A stretch of 64,000 nt of DNA from G965276675 sp965276675 (GCA_965276675.1 OZ255624.1:186001-250000), one strand, 5' to 3'; counted from the first letter of the stretch, positions 31,699-41,264 are shown. Translations and numbers: made by a program. Notes: generated by a model not told the origin, from the sequence alone.

Positions 31699-32841
31699 CT
31701 ACTCGTGGCGTTCCCAGCGCTCGTCGTGGCGGTCATCGTGGAAGAGAATGCCTGTGATGCGGCCGGCAGGGTCCTTCTCAAAGGTGAGGCGGGTGGCGCT
31801 GCCGCTGGGGTAGAAGTAGGTGACCTGGTTTTCGGGGAGGAGCTCGGTGAGGTCGCCGGTGCGGTTCCGGGAGAAGAGCCGGTCGCCTTCGCGGAGGATG
31901 GTAACCTGGCGGACCTCGCCGTCGTAGTAGTCGCCGAGGTAAGCGTCGTAGATCTCCGGGTTGATCTTGGCGGGGACGGGGTGAAGCGGGATCATGAGGC
32001 GCTCGGCAGCGGCGTGCGCGGTGGAGATCTCTGAGAGGCGATGGGCCAGGAGCCACTGCGGGAGGGCGCGGTCGGCATAGGCCTTGTCCCAAGCGTTGTG
32101 GCGCCAGCCCTCGTACTCCCAGAGACGGACGTCGCCGCCGGCAGCAGCGAGGGCGCTGTACATGATCTCGGACTGGCGGGGCGAGACGACTGGGTCGAGG
32201 GTGCCGTGAAACATCCAGACGGGCGTTTTGCCGACAGCCTTGACGTATTCGGCGGGGAGATCGGGCTCGTGCCAGCGCTGCGGTTTGTAGGACCAGAAGA
32301 TGCCGCCGGAGACGGGTACGATGGCGGCGAAGCGGCCGGGGTAGTCCTTGGCGATCTCCCAGGCGCCGTAGCCGCCGAGCGAGAGGCCAGTGAGGTAGAG
32401 CTGGTCGGGGTTGCCATGGAACTCTTTTACTTCGGCGTCGAGCGTGGCCAGGGCCATGGCCATCATGTCAGGGTCGGTCCAGTGATGGTGGGAGTAGGGC
32501 ACCTGGGGCATCACGACGACGAAGGGCCAGCGGTCGGGGTGGGAGCGGATGGCATTGGGCAGGCCGACTTGGGTCTCATCCATTCCATCAGAACCGCGCT
32601 CGCCCGAGCCGTGGAGGAAGAGGATCACGGGCCATGACGCGCGGGGACTGTACTGGGCCGGTAAGTAGACCTGGTAGCGGTAGACGGTGCCGTTGTGCGC
32701 GATGGCGCGGTTCAGAAAGCCGGTGTCCTGCGGATGGGGGATGTCATGGGCGCGTGCATAGGCCTGGGGCGCGCTGACGACGGCGGTCAGGCACAGGGCC
32801 AAGCATTGGACTAGGCACTGTAAAGTGCGGCTCACGCGCAT
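31699..32841 (-). CDS. Secreted PHB-depolymerase/feruloyl-esterase-like hydrolase
   Basis: A 380-residue exported alpha/beta hydrolase. After a signal peptide (MRVSRTLQCLVQCLALCLTA) come the oxyanion region FLHGSGERGSDG, the nucleophile elbow TGLSLGGYGAW, the acid in FHGTLDPVVS and the histidine in GWRHNAWDKAY, the pattern of 'predicted peptidase' esterases. A C-terminal beta-rich extension of about 90 residues (GDYYDGEVRQVTILREGDRL ... FEKDPAGRITGILFH) resembles the DUF3471-type domain seen after serine hydrolases. Start is the ATG at 32841; the two upstream in-frame starts would extend the signal peptide. Substrate unknown; plant cell-wall esters are plausible. Confidence 0.87.
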   Translation of the reverse strand: MRVSRTLQCLVQCLALCLTAVVSAPQAYARAHDIPHPQDTGFLNRAIAHNGTVYRYQVYLPAQYSPRASWPVILFLHGSGERGSDGMDETQVGLPNAIRSHPDRWPFVVVMPQVPYSHHHWTDPDMMAMALATLDAEVKEFHGNPDQLYLTGLSLGGYGAWEIAKDYPGRFAAIVPVSGGIFWSYKPQRWHEPDLPAEYVKAVGKTPVWMFHGTLDPVVSPRQSEIMYSALAAAGGDVRLWEYEGWRHNAWDKAYADRALPQWLLAHRLSEISTAHAAAERLMIPLHPVPAKINPEIYDAYLGDYYDGEVRQVTILREGDRLFSRNRTGDLTELLPENQVTYFYPSGSATRLTFEKDPAGRITGILFHDDRHDERWERHE

Positions 32842-33126
32842 GTGTGGAAGCATACCGCAGTGCAAAATAAAACATGATGCAGCGGTGTGAGATGCTTCGG
32901 CGAGACCCTAGAGCCTGCCCAAACCTCCTGTACAAGCAAACTCTCCTTTTTGAAGCAAAGCTCGAGACCTATGGTCGTCTGTGACGCGGGGGCAAAGCCT
33001 GCTCAATGAACATCTCGCCCAATAAACAAAGAGCAAGACCTGAACGCTGCCTACTAACTCTACGGTTTCTGACTACCACGGCGACCGCAAACAACCGGGT
33101 GATGCAGGACCTTACCACAGTGTTAA

Positions 33127-34023
33127 TTAGGCTTGGTCAAACGTAGTTCGGGCAAGGTTCAGAAACGCGTTCGCAATGGGGCAGGCGTGGTTTGTTTGGA
33201 AGGCAAGCTCGATGTAGCTGCGTGAGGAGACCTTCTGTAATGGCAAACAGACCACCTCGCCCGTAGCGATCTCCGCAACGCATTTCGGCGCGATTGTCAC
33301 TCCGATCCCCGCACCGACCAGACGCAAGGTGGTAAGCCACTGCGGGGTCTCTTGAACGATGTTGGGTTGAAAGCCGTGTTCCTCACATAGGGCAACCGTC
33401 TTATGCCACGCGCCCTGCCCGAAGGATCGGGAGAAGAAGACGAAGGGTTCGTTCCTGAGAGCAGCGACCGAGATTGACTTCTTTGTGGCAAGCCGATGGC
33501 TGGCGGGGACAACTGCGACGAAGGGTTCCGAGATGACTTTCTCGAAGGAGAGACCGGTGGCAAACTCCGGGTCGCGCAGGAAACCCACGTCCAGAGATCC
33601 TTCCTGAAGTACAGCGACCAGCGCGCTGGTCGGATACTCCTGCAGTCGTAGACGAACGTCAGGGTAAAGCTTTCGATAGCGGCTGAGAAGTTGAGGAATA
33701 GTTGTGAGCATGGCACTGCCGACGAAGCCGACATCCAACGCTCCCACCTCGCCTCGCCCGATCTGTCTAGCAGCGCGGACATCGTTCTCGAGTTTGCGAA
33801 ATGTCTGCTGCAAACGTTTCAGCAGCTCGCTACCAGCCGGGGTGAGACGAACACTGCGAGAGGTACGAGCAAACAGGGGATGGCCGACCCACTCCTCGAG
33901 CTTGCGGATCTGTTGCGAGAGCGGTGGCTGCGCCATGTGCAGGCGCAGTGCGGCACGTCCGAAATGAAGCTCCTCGGCTACCGCTATGAAGTAGCGCAGG
34001 TGTCGGAGCTCGATCTCATTCAT
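33127..34023 (-). CDS. LysR-family transcriptional regulator
   Basis: A 298-residue regulator: winged helix-turn-helix at residues 1-60 (LRHLRYFIAVAEELHFGRAA, then MAQPPLSQQIRKLEE), linker helix, and a periplasmic-binding-like effector domain (GEVGALDVGFVGSAML onwards). Members with this N-terminus often control aromatic-compound catabolism or efflux. I choose the ATG at 34023, which matches the family start. It is divergent from a GNAT acetyltransferase gene, a common LysR-target arrangement, with a dyad between them at 34052-34068. The preceding gap 32842-33126 shows nothing recognisable. Confidence 0.93.
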   Translation of the reverse strand: MNEIELRHLRYFIAVAEELHFGRAALRLHMAQPPLSQQIRKLEEWVGHPLFARTSRSVRLTPAGSELLKRLQQTFRKLENDVRAARQIGRGEVGALDVGFVGSAMLTTIPQLLSRYRKLYPDVRLRLQEYPTSALVAVLQEGSLDVGFLRDPEFATGLSFEKVISEPFVAVVPASHRLATKKSISVAALRNEPFVFFSRSFGQGAWHKTVALCEEHGFQPNIVQETPQWLTTLRLVGAGIGVTIAPKCVAEIATGEVVCLPLQKVSSRSYIELAFQTNHACPIANAFLNLARTTFDQA

Positions 34024-34051
34024 ATTGACGACGTCTTGATGAAACATAACT

Positions 34052-34068
34052 AGATATTGGACGTATCT
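34052..34068. promoter_or_regulatory. Dyad in the LysR-GNAT intergenic region
   Basis: AGATA at 34052-34056 and TATCT at 34064-34068 form a perfect 5-bp inverted repeat with a 7-bp spacer, 28 bp before the LysR start codon. Position and size fit a LysR-type binding site, although an exact T-N11-A core is not seen. Confidence 0.4.
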
Positions 34069-34109
34069 CCGGAAGCTGTCTAGATTTGTCTTCATCGAGG
34101 GTTGGTGCA

Positions 34110-34691
34110 ATGAAGACTTCCGATCTTGATGAGTTCACTTCCCCGGATGCAGTCGCGCATGACACGTCTACCACGTCGCCAGGAAAAGGCACCATAGAGA
34201 ACCCGAAGCTGCCAATCGATATCGTGATTCGACCCTACCGGCAGGGAGACGCAGCCGCGTTCTGCTGGCTGAATGAACAATGGATCACCGAGTATTTCTG
34301 GTTGGAGGCACAGGATCTTCAGTTTCTACGAGATCCGGAGACTCATATACTCGCGCGAGACGGGAAGATTTTCTTCGCGGTGAAAGACACGGAGGCGGTA
34401 GGGTGCTGCGCTCTGCTAGCCCTCGGCTCAGGAGTTTTCGAGGTCGCACGCATGACAGTGCGGGCCGACTATCGAGGGCGCGGGGTAGGAAGAGCGCTGC
34501 TTCTGCACGTCATCGAAGCAGCTCGTGCCCTCGGCGCCAAAAAGCTGGTGCTTGAGACCAGCGAGAAACTTGCAAGTGCTGTCCACCTTTACCAATCGCT
34601 GGGATTCAAGTGCACGGTTCGAGACAGCCTGATCGCTTCGGCCTTGGAGCGAGCGGACGTCTTTATGGAGTTAGCACTTACCGACGGGTAA
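34110..34691 (+). CDS. GNAT-family N-acetyltransferase
   Basis: A 193-residue acetyl-CoA-dependent transferase. The acetyl-CoA-binding motif A is clear (EVARMTVRADYRGRGVGRALL, with RGRGVGRA), followed by AARALGAKKLVLETS and LYQSLGFK of motif B. The first 35 residues are a polar extension. The ATG at 34110 follows a GAGG; the frame is open from a TTG at 34086. Substrate cannot be told. Its divergent LysR neighbour may regulate it. Confidence 0.88.
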   Translation: MKTSDLDEFTSPDAVAHDTSTTSPGKGTIENPKLPIDIVIRPYRQGDAAAFCWLNEQWITEYFWLEAQDLQFLRDPETHILARDGKIFFAVKDTEAVGCCALLALGSGVFEVARMTVRADYRGRGVGRALLLHVIEAARALGAKKLVLETSEKLASAVHLYQSLGFKCTVRDSLIASALERADVFMELALTDG

Positions 34692-34760
34692 GCCGTTCTT
34701 GAGAAGATTGCGGCGTGATTTATTCCAAAGCAAGAACCGGATAGCGTTCGCCACGGAGCG

Positions 34761-34781
34761 GCATGCAAGCTACTTGCATGC
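34761..34781. repeat. Perfect palindromic hairpin after the GNAT gene
   Basis: GCATGCAAG at 34761-34769 and CTTGCATGC at 34773-34781 with a CTA loop, 69 bp after the GNAT stop. No T-run follows. It may be a protein-binding site or 3' structure. The rest of 34692-35044 has no gene. Confidence 0.5.
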
Positions 34782-35044
34782 GGAGAAAAGCGGAACTATC
34801 AGCTTGCATTGAATACAACCGCAACGCCAGTTCTTCCACTGCGGCACTCAGAACGTAATTACCACTGTTGCTAATAACACAGTCGCGGCCCAAGCGCTCC
34901 TCAGGCGCGCTGCTGGATACGTGTTCCTTAAAGGCTCCCTCGGCGCGCTGCGCTCAGGGCCATGCGGAACTGCGTTTCGAAAACAACAGGAGCCGCCGCC
35001 CAGCCTTTTCGCAGCACACCGTAGCTGAAGTTTGGAGGATCGCA

Positions 35045-36085
35045 ATGCGTACCCCTTCATTGAAGTCGATACAAAAATGGTCGAAATTTTTGTCCGCTGT
35101 TTGTAGCAGCTATACCCGTCTTCTCGCGCTAGGCTCGCGTTCGTTTGTAACAGCATTCGTGCTGGTGTGGGTTGGCTTATTCTCTTCAGCGATGGCAGCG
35201 GCTGCAGACAGGTCTGTCGTCTCGTTTCGCTCTCCTAGAAACTTTTCAGTGGTTGTGCCGGTATATGTGAACGGCAGTGGTCCCTATGAGTTCCTGCTGG
35301 ACACTGGTTCCAGCTGTACCGCTGTGGATGCGGAGCTTCGTAAGTCGCTAAAGCTGGATCTGCTTGAAACTGGAACTGTCACTACTGTGACTGGCCGGTC
35401 CAGTGTGTATGTCACCGTAGCGAAGACGGTCAGCATCGGCACGGTCTCAGAATCGAATGTGGAGCTGGTGGTGAGGGATCTGGCTGGGCTGCACACGCTG
35501 GATGCAAATATTCGCGGAGTACTGGGGCAGAACGTTCTTAAAAACGCGGACTACCTGCTGGACAATCGCAATGGAGTGCTCCGCTTCGATGGCTCTGGAA
35601 AGTTGCTGCGCTCCCTCAGCGGAGACAGGGTGGAAATGAGCAAGATTGCTACGCCAGATAATCCGGATTATTCGAGTTATGCAGTGAGAGTTAGGTTTGC
35701 TGGCGACTCTGCCCGGGAATGGAATTTAATGCTGGACTCAGGCAGCGCTTCCGTAGTGCTTTTTGCCGACCTGCCTCCCTCGCTTCTTGCGTCCCGCGTC
35801 GCGCAATCGTTTGTTGAGGACGACACAGGCCATCGCCGGTCCGTGCCTCAGTACAAGGTCCGCGTGATGATTGGATCACTCTCCCGAGAGCTGCAGGCAC
35901 ATGTTACTGGAGCTCGATTCGGAGCGACGGCGCTGGATGGGCTCCTGCCGACAGCAAGCTTTGGGAGCTTGTATATCAGCAACACGCGCGGATTTGTCAT
36001 CTTTGAGCCGAAGATAAGTCGGCGAAAGCTTCCGTCTAGGGTGTTTGCGGATCTGTCGCAACGAGCAGCCTCGCCACCCAGCTAA
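35045..36085 (+). CDS. Secreted two-lobed aspartic protease (retropepsin-like)
   Basis: A 346-residue exported protein. The ATG at 35045 follows GGAGG by five bases; the earlier frame is not coding. A membrane or signal segment (SFVTAFVLVWVGLFSSAMAAAA, about 37-58) is followed by two aspartic-protease lobes: YEFLLDTGSSCTAVD near residue 85 and WNLMLDSGSASVVLF near residue 225. Each lobe has a D-T/S-G motif, so both catalytic aspartates can come from one chain, as in pepsin. Likely periplasmic or surface peptidase. The stop codon forms the first base triplet of a palindromic element (36083-36194). Confidence 0.82.
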   Translation: MRTPSLKSIQKWSKFLSAVCSSYTRLLALGSRSFVTAFVLVWVGLFSSAMAAAADRSVVSFRSPRNFSVVVPVYVNGSGPYEFLLDTGSSCTAVDAELRKSLKLDLLETGTVTTVTGRSSVYVTVAKTVSIGTVSESNVELVVRDLAGLHTLDANIRGVLGQNVLKNADYLLDNRNGVLRFDGSGKLLRSLSGDRVEMSKIATPDNPDYSSYAVRVRFAGDSAREWNLMLDSGSASVVLFADLPPSLLASRVAQSFVEDDTGHRRSVPQYKVRVMIGSLSRELQAHVTGARFGATALDGLLPTASFGSLYISNTRGFVIFEPKISRRKLPSRVFADLSQRAASPPS

Positions 36086-36194
36086 AGCATTTTCACAGAT
36101 GCTGTGTTGTGGCTGGCTTCGGTTCTGTGCAGCTTTTCTTGACGGAAAAGCTGCGCCGAGTCCGTTGTAGTTCTTCACTACTGTAAAGTGCTTA
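36083..36194. repeat. Nested palindromic element, copy 1 (starts on stop codon)
   Basis: A 112-bp element. Outer arms TAAAGCATTTTCACAG (36083-36098) and CTGTAAAGTGCTTA (36181-36194) pair imperfectly; inner 10-bp arms 36129-36138 and 36145-36154 are perfect with loop TTGACG. Homologous to copies at 41041-41158 and 55551-55669. The remainder to 36325 is AT-rich with no gene. Confidence 0.8.
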
Positions 36195-36325
36195 GGCCGC
36201 GACCTGCTTTATTGTTACAGTTTCGTCAATTGCATTCGATGGGTTGTTCAGATGCAGAGATTTGTTCTTACAGTCAGCCTTTCGGGTCATTTCTGTAACA
36301 TTTTTAATCTTTACCGAACCAGTAC

Positions 36326-36904
36326 TCACAGGATTTTGCGCGCGCCGCGGCGGACTAGCTCTGCGGTGGCTCCGTAGACTAAGTGAGAGAGCCAGGGCTG
36401 GATTTGGGCGGTGATGGGCTGCTCGGTGGGGGAGGCGGAGAGGCCGAGTAGGGGAACGGCGGTCTCATCGGCGCCGAGGAAGAGCACGGTGCCGAAGAGC
36501 GTCCCGAAGCCGCTCCGCGCCGTCTCTGAGTACTCGGCGAGCAGACCATAGATTGCGCCCATGGTGGCGCCGAAGCCGTAGTGCACGACCGGCCCGTAGG
36601 TCTTCTTCTGTTCCTTGCTGAGGTGCTGGCCGGTGGTGGCCTCGGCGATGGCGTCCGCGGTCTTTTGCGTAGTGTCGTCGGGCTCCGTTCCTTTTTGTTG
36701 TTGCCGCTCCTGCTCTTGTTGTTGCTCCTTCATCTTCTTCTGCTCTTCCGGGGAGGCTGTTGCTTCCTTGACCGCCTTTGTCCCTTTGCTGACTCCAGCC
36801 TGGAACTCGTTCATGACAAAGGAGGCGACCAGGCCTCCTGCGGCACCGGCCAAGGCTCCCCGGACTGGGTGTGTTTTGCCGGCTCGCGTTTCTGTTTTCC
36901 TCAT
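36326..36904 (-). CDS. DUF1440-like membrane protein
   Basis: A 192-residue membrane protein. The N-terminal helix (GALAGAAGGLVASFVMNEF) is followed by a long charged, Gln-rich segment (KKMKEQQQEQERQQQKGTEP), then further hydrophobic segments (HYGFGATMGAIYGLLAEY and FGTLFGTVLFLGADETAVPLLGL). The arrangement of glycine-rich helices matches the DUF1440/YagU group, whose function is little known (YagU is linked to acid resistance). The start is the ATG at 36904 with GAGGGG upstream. Divergent from the ester-cyclase gene. Confidence 0.72.
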   Translation of the reverse strand: MRKTETRAGKTHPVRGALAGAAGGLVASFVMNEFQAGVSKGTKAVKEATASPEEQKKMKEQQQEQERQQQKGTEPDDTTQKTADAIAEATTGQHLSKEQKKTYGPVVHYGFGATMGAIYGLLAEYSETARSGFGTLFGTVLFLGADETAVPLLGLSASPTEQPITAQIQPWLSHLVYGATAELVRRGARKIL

Positions 36905-37073
36905 TGCTGTCCCCTCATCGATTCGAACTATGCAGACAAGAAGTGGGATGCGCAAATCTCTGGCCGGAATAACCTTCCAACAGTGGCGGCATCAGATTGG
37001 CTGAACCTGCACGTTAGTAACAGTGGCCGAATTACGCCGCCGGCCTCGCATCCAATCCAATTAGAGGAAAACT

Positions 37074-37532
37074 ATGAGCATGCAGGACAACATTGCAACA
37101 CAGAAGGCGCAGGGAGAGGCGATCAACAAGGGCCGTCTAGAGGATCTGAACAACGTATTCGCTTCAAATGTAGTGGATCACGATCCGGCGCCGGATCAGG
37201 GCAAGGGTCCCGAGGGCTTTATCGGGTTCTTTTCGAATTTCCGCACTGCCTTCCCGGACCTGTCGATCGCCGTCGAGCACATGGTCGCCGATGAGGACAA
37301 CGTCTCGATCGCGTACACGATCACGGGGACGCACAAGGGCAACTTCATGGGCATCCCGGCGACGGGCAAAAAGATCAAGGCGCGCGGCATGCAGATCGCA
37401 CGGTTTGAGAATGCGAAGATCGTGGAGCGCTGGGGCAGCTCCGATGAGCTCGGCATTCTGAAGGAGATTGGCGCGGTGAAGGGTGTGGAGTCGGTGACGC
37501 AAACGCCGGCGATCACTGGCCGGACTGCGTAA
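37074..37532 (+). CDS. SnoaL-like ester cyclase family protein
   Basis: A 152-residue single-domain alpha+beta barrel protein of the SnoaL/NTF2 superfamily. It has an N-terminal helix, VDHDPAPDQGKGPEGFIGFF, FRTAFPDLSIAVEHMVADED, the central ITGTHKGNFMGIPATGKKI and the C-terminal IVERWGSSDELGILKEIG, all typical of the 'ester cyclase' group. Members include polyketide cyclases, but most are uncharacterised. GAGGAAAACT precedes the ATG. Terminated by the hairpin at 37554-37575. Confidence 0.9.
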   Translation: MSMQDNIATQKAQGEAINKGRLEDLNNVFASNVVDHDPAPDQGKGPEGFIGFFSNFRTAFPDLSIAVEHMVADEDNVSIAYTITGTHKGNFMGIPATGKKIKARGMQIARFENAKIVERWGSSDELGILKEIGAVKGVESVTQTPAITGRTA

Positions 37533-37553
37533 GCGGTGGTTGTGTTTGCAGCA

Positions 37554-37575
37554 GGGCGGAGCTGGTGCTCCGCCC
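37554..37575 (+). terminator. Terminator of the ester-cyclase gene
   Basis: A perfect 9-bp GC-rich stem (37554-37562 with 37567-37575) and a TGGT loop, followed by TTCGCATTT, 21 bp after the stop codon. Confidence 0.8.
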
Positions 37576-37607
37576 TTCGCATTTGCTGTCCAAGCTTTCG
37601 TTGAATA

Positions 37608-37702
37608 TTCAGGAGAGCGGAATGCTGCGAGCAGGCCCACCCTTTGCGCTCGGGTGGGTTGACTCGCTAACGATCATGCGGCGCAAAGAATGGGGCACCT
37701 GT
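37608..37702. repeat. Dispersed intergenic repeat, copy 2 (GGGGCACC type)
   Basis: Shares AGGAGAGCGGA, a CCCACCCT block and AGAATGGGGCACC with 27580-27640, in the same order but with different spacing. Part of the 379-bp gap before the TonB receptor, whose right part has TTTATAAAG at 37808-37816 as a possible -10. Confidence 0.5.
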
Positions 37703-37911
37703 TATTGAACTTCGCTACAGTGCTTTGCAATCTCGACAGCGGGCACAGCGAAGCACAACTTCGTGAATTAGTGTTGGCGGTTCGGTAGATTGACCGGTAA
37801 ACTTCAATTTATAAAGTGGTACTTTCCGCACCACGCCATCGCCAGATGGCGGGTTCTAGTTTGCGCCAACCGGCGGCTCTGACCATTGGCAGTTCTTTTT
37901 TGGAGGCGATC

Positions 37912-40900
37912 TTGAGATACATTCCGAAGTTACTGTTTACTGTTACGCCAGCAGCACTGACGCTATTGCTCGCAAGTACAGCGGGCGTGTACGCACAATC
38001 CACTTCAAGCCTGCAAGGGGCGGTTACCGACCCTTCCGGCGCATTGTTGCCGGGTGCACAGATCCAGGTGCGCAATGCAGCTACCGGCATTACACGCAAT
38101 GTGGTGAGCGACTCGACCGGCAACTACGCAGTTCCCGCTCTGGAGCCGGGCACCTATGCGATACAGGCGACGGCGCAGGGTTTCAGCACGGTGACGCTCC
38201 AGAACATCACGCTGCTGATCAACCAGTCGAGCACGGTCAACGTGAAGATGAGCATCTCCTCGACCGGTGAGGTGGTGCAGGTCTCCGGGGCAGCGGCGAT
38301 CATCGACGCGCAGAGCATTACGGTAGGGCAGGCGATCGATCAGCGCACCGTTCAGAATATTCCCCTGAATGGACGCCACTTCCTGGACCTGACGCAGCTG
38401 GTGCCGGGTTCGGTGACGGCGCCGGCATCGGGCAATCTGACCTCGGCGAGCCGGGGCTTGGGGTCGAATTCGTTCATCACGGCGGGCAATCGTGAGGACT
38501 CCGCCAGCTTCATGATCAACGGCATCAACCTTAATGACCTGTCGCAGAACCAGATTACCTTTCAGCCCTCGATCAACACCACGGCGGAGTTCAACATCAT
38601 CAACTCAACGCCGAGCGCGGAATACGGCCGCAGCTCCGGAGCGATCGTGAATGTGGCGACCCGCTCGGGAACCAACGCGTTCCATGGCGAGGTCTTCGAC
38701 TACATCCGTAACAACGACCTGGACGCGCGCAACTACTTCAACCGCAGCGGCACGCCCCAGAACACCTTCCAGCGCAACAACTTCGGCGGTGCGGTGGGTG
38801 GTCCGATTATCAAGGACCGGACATTCTTCTTCCTGAGCTTCGAAGGTCTGCGTCAGTCGCAACAGCTGATCCTGAAGAGTGGCGTGCTAACGGCGGCACA
38901 GCGCACCGCGCTCAGTGCGAGCCCGGCTGGGCCCGCATATGCCCGCTTGCTAAGCGTAATTCCCGCGGCCAACGACTCGACTGGCTCGCAGTTCACGGGA
39001 TTCTCTCCGGGGCCGGTGAAGGTGAGCCAATACACGGCGGACATATCGCACAAGCTGACAGCGGCCGACCAGCTCCATCTGTATTACGCGTTCCAGCAAG
39101 ACAACCGCACGGAGCCGAATCTGCAGGGCAACACCATTCCGGGCTTTGGCGACCATCGCGATTCGCACCGGCAGATCGGGACGATCAACGAGGTGCACAC
39201 CTTCGGGTCGAATGCGGTCAACGAGGCCCGGCTTGGCTTCAGCAGGATTGCGATCGCCTTCAGCGAATCCACACCACTCGATCCTGCGGCGTTTGGCATC
39301 AGCACTGGAGTGACGGGGACCACGGCACTGCCGCAGATCAGCATCTCTACCATTGGTCTGAACCTGGGCGGCCCTGCTGGCTTTCCCCAGGCGCGGTACG
39401 ACACAACCGGGGTCTTCTCCGACACGTTGAGTTACCTGCGCGGCAACCACTCCATCAAAGTTGGCGGGGATTACCGCCGGGTGGTGGGCGACAGCTTCAG
39501 CGGCGATCCGGGAACGCTGACCTTCAGCAACGTCACTAACTTCATCACGGGGCAGGTGAACTCCTTCGCGGTGACACCCTCGATCGTGCCCAGCAGGTTG
39601 TTTGTGAATTCGGCTGCCGGATTCGTCGAGGATAGTTACAAGGCGACCAAGACGCTGACGCTTGACCTGGGCTTCCGCTTTGAGTGGAACGGCACGCCGA
39701 CGGAGGGAGCAAACCGGCTGATCAATTTTCTGCCCAATACAGCTTCGCTGGTGCGGATCAACACCAACGGCTACAGTTCCGCATACAACCAGAACTATAA
39801 CTACGAGCCGCGCGTGGGGTTCCGGTGGGATCTTCGCGGAACCGGGCGGACCGTTCTGGGCGGCGGCTATGGCATCCAGGCCGACCAGCCTACACTGAAC
39901 GCCGTCACCGGGCTGGCGAGCAATCCGCCGCTGGCCACGCCGGTAAACTACACGGCGTCGCCGAAGACGCCGCCCGCCTTTGCCGGCAGCATCTACCAGA
40001 GTGCCCGTGCTTCCGGCCTGGCCCCGGCGGCGGTGAATACGCGGCTGAGCAATGCGTACACGCAGTCCTATAACTTGAACCTGCAGCAGCAGCTGGACCC
40101 CTCGACCGTGCTGCAGATTGGCTACATCGGCTCACTGGGGCGGCATCTACGCATTCGCCGCAACATTAACCAGCCGACGATCAATGGGACCAATCGCCCG
40201 TTCCCGGCGCTTTCGGCTACAAGTCCAATCGATCCGCTCAGTGCGGTGGGCAATATTGCCGAGGTGGATTCGGATTCCTACTCGGACTACAACGCGCTGT
40301 GGTTTACGGTACGGCGCAGCCTGTCGCATGGGTTGGAGGTAAATTCCACGTATACCTGGTCTAAGTCGATGGACCTGAACTCACTGGGGTCGCAGGGCGG
40401 CTATACGCTCCAGGACAACTTCAATCCACGCGGCAACTATGGCTTGTCGGACTTCGATACGCGCAATCGCTTTGTCTTTAGCGGCGTGTGGGCATTGCCG
40501 CTGCATGGCAACCGGCTGAAAGAGGGCTGGCAGCTCGCCAACATTACGCAGTTACAGAGCGGCAATCCGTTCACGATCACGACAACGTCCACGTATAACG
40601 GCACGGGCGGCGCCACCATCCGTCCCAGTCTGGTGGGGACCTACACCATTAGCAAGACAAAGCTTTCGAACGGAAACGTGGGATATCTGAATGCGTTGGG
40701 CTGTGCCACGGGAGCGCTCACACCTGGATGTTCGTTCTATGCGCCTGCAACCGGGTTTGGAAATTTCCGGCGGAATGCACTACTGGGACCTGGCCTGGCT
40801 AACTCGGATATCTCTTTGCAGAAGACGACGCAGATTGCAGAGAGCGTCGCGCTGCAGATTCGCGCAGACGCCTTCGACTTCCTCAACCACGCTAATTTCT

Positions 40901-41043
40901 ATCAACCCAACTCCTCCATCTCCGCGGCGGCGAATGCCACCACGGCGGCCACCACCTTTGGGCAGATCAGCCAGACGCGTGCGCCGGTTGGAGATCTAGG
41001 TTCTTCGCGGCAGCTGCAGTTTGCGCTGAAGCTGCTGTTCTAG
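37912..41043 (+). CDS. Oar-type TonB-dependent receptor, TTG start
   Basis: A 1043-residue outer-membrane protein. TTG 37912 has GGAGG five bases upstream and gives a complete signal peptide (MRYIPKLLFTVTPAALTLLL ... GVYAQ); the GTG at 37816 would bury it behind 32 residues. Next is a carboxypeptidase-regulatory-like beta-sandwich (LQGAVTDPSGALLPGAQIQV), a plug domain with NIPLNGRHFLDLTQLVPG and SAEYGRSSGAIVNVATRSGT, and a long beta-barrel ending in the outer-membrane sorting phenylalanine (ALKLLF). Such Oar-like receptors are a hallmark of Acidobacteria and import large substrates such as glycans or peptides. No substrate-specific genes lie beside it. Confidence 0.93.
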   Translation: MRYIPKLLFTVTPAALTLLLASTAGVYAQSTSSLQGAVTDPSGALLPGAQIQVRNAATGITRNVVSDSTGNYAVPALEPGTYAIQATAQGFSTVTLQNITLLINQSSTVNVKMSISSTGEVVQVSGAAAIIDAQSITVGQAIDQRTVQNIPLNGRHFLDLTQLVPGSVTAPASGNLTSASRGLGSNSFITAGNREDSASFMINGINLNDLSQNQITFQPSINTTAEFNIINSTPSAEYGRSSGAIVNVATRSGTNAFHGEVFDYIRNNDLDARNYFNRSGTPQNTFQRNNFGGAVGGPIIKDRTFFFLSFEGLRQSQQLILKSGVLTAAQRTALSASPAGPAYARLLSVIPAANDSTGSQFTGFSPGPVKVSQYTADISHKLTAADQLHLYYAFQQDNRTEPNLQGNTIPGFGDHRDSHRQIGTINEVHTFGSNAVNEARLGFSRIAIAFSESTPLDPAAFGISTGVTGTTALPQISISTIGLNLGGPAGFPQARYDTTGVFSDTLSYLRGNHSIKVGGDYRRVVGDSFSGDPGTLTFSNVTNFITGQVNSFAVTPSIVPSRLFVNSAAGFVEDSYKATKTLTLDLGFRFEWNGTPTEGANRLINFLPNTASLVRINTNGYSSAYNQNYNYEPRVGFRWDLRGTGRTVLGGGYGIQADQPTLNAVTGLASNPPLATPVNYTASPKTPPAFAGSIYQSARASGLAPAAVNTRLSNAYTQSYNLNLQQQLDPSTVLQIGYIGSLGRHLRIRRNINQPTINGTNRPFPALSATSPIDPLSAVGNIAEVDSDSYSDYNALWFTVRRSLSHGLEVNSTYTWSKSMDLNSLGSQGGYTLQDNFNPRGNYGLSDFDTRNRFVFSGVWALPLHGNRLKEGWQLANITQLQSGNPFTITTTSTYNGTGGATIRPSLVGTYTISKTKLSNGNVGYLNALGCATGALTPGCSFYAPATGFGNFRRNALLGPGLANSDISLQKTTQIAESVALQIRADAFDFLNHANFYQPNSSISAAANATTAATTFGQISQTRAPVGDLGSSRQLQFALKLLF

Positions 41044-41158
41044 AGCGTTTTTTCTATTGCTATGCACCACCTGATATTTGCGATGTGCGGCTTTTCTTGA
41101 CGGAAAAGCCGCATTCTCTTTCATGGCTCCGGTGTACACCTACAGGGAAATTGCTCTA
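41041..41158. repeat. Nested palindromic element, copy 2 (starts on stop codon)
   Basis: A 118-bp element whose left arm TAGAGCGTTTTTTCTA (41041-41056) begins with the TonB-receptor stop codon; the right arm ends TGCTCTA at 41158. The inner 11-bp stem (41086-41096 with 41103-41113) has loop TTGACG, identical to copy 1. The right part, TACACCTACAGGGAAATTGC, matches copy 3 closely. Confidence 0.85.
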
Positions 41159-41264
41159 ACGGCAGCTGTCAAAATGTAACTAACGTGGACAACGATGGCC
41201 GTTCCTTTCGGCATGGCCATTTTGTTCGGGTTTGCGGCAAAGACGCCTGAGTCGGGAGATGAGT

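Noticed and set aside
36213..36300. TGTTACAG / CTGTAACA inverted repeat as an operator
   Set aside because: The 8-bp arms are 72 bp apart in AT-rich sequence, so chance is likely and no divergent promoter pair is explained by it.
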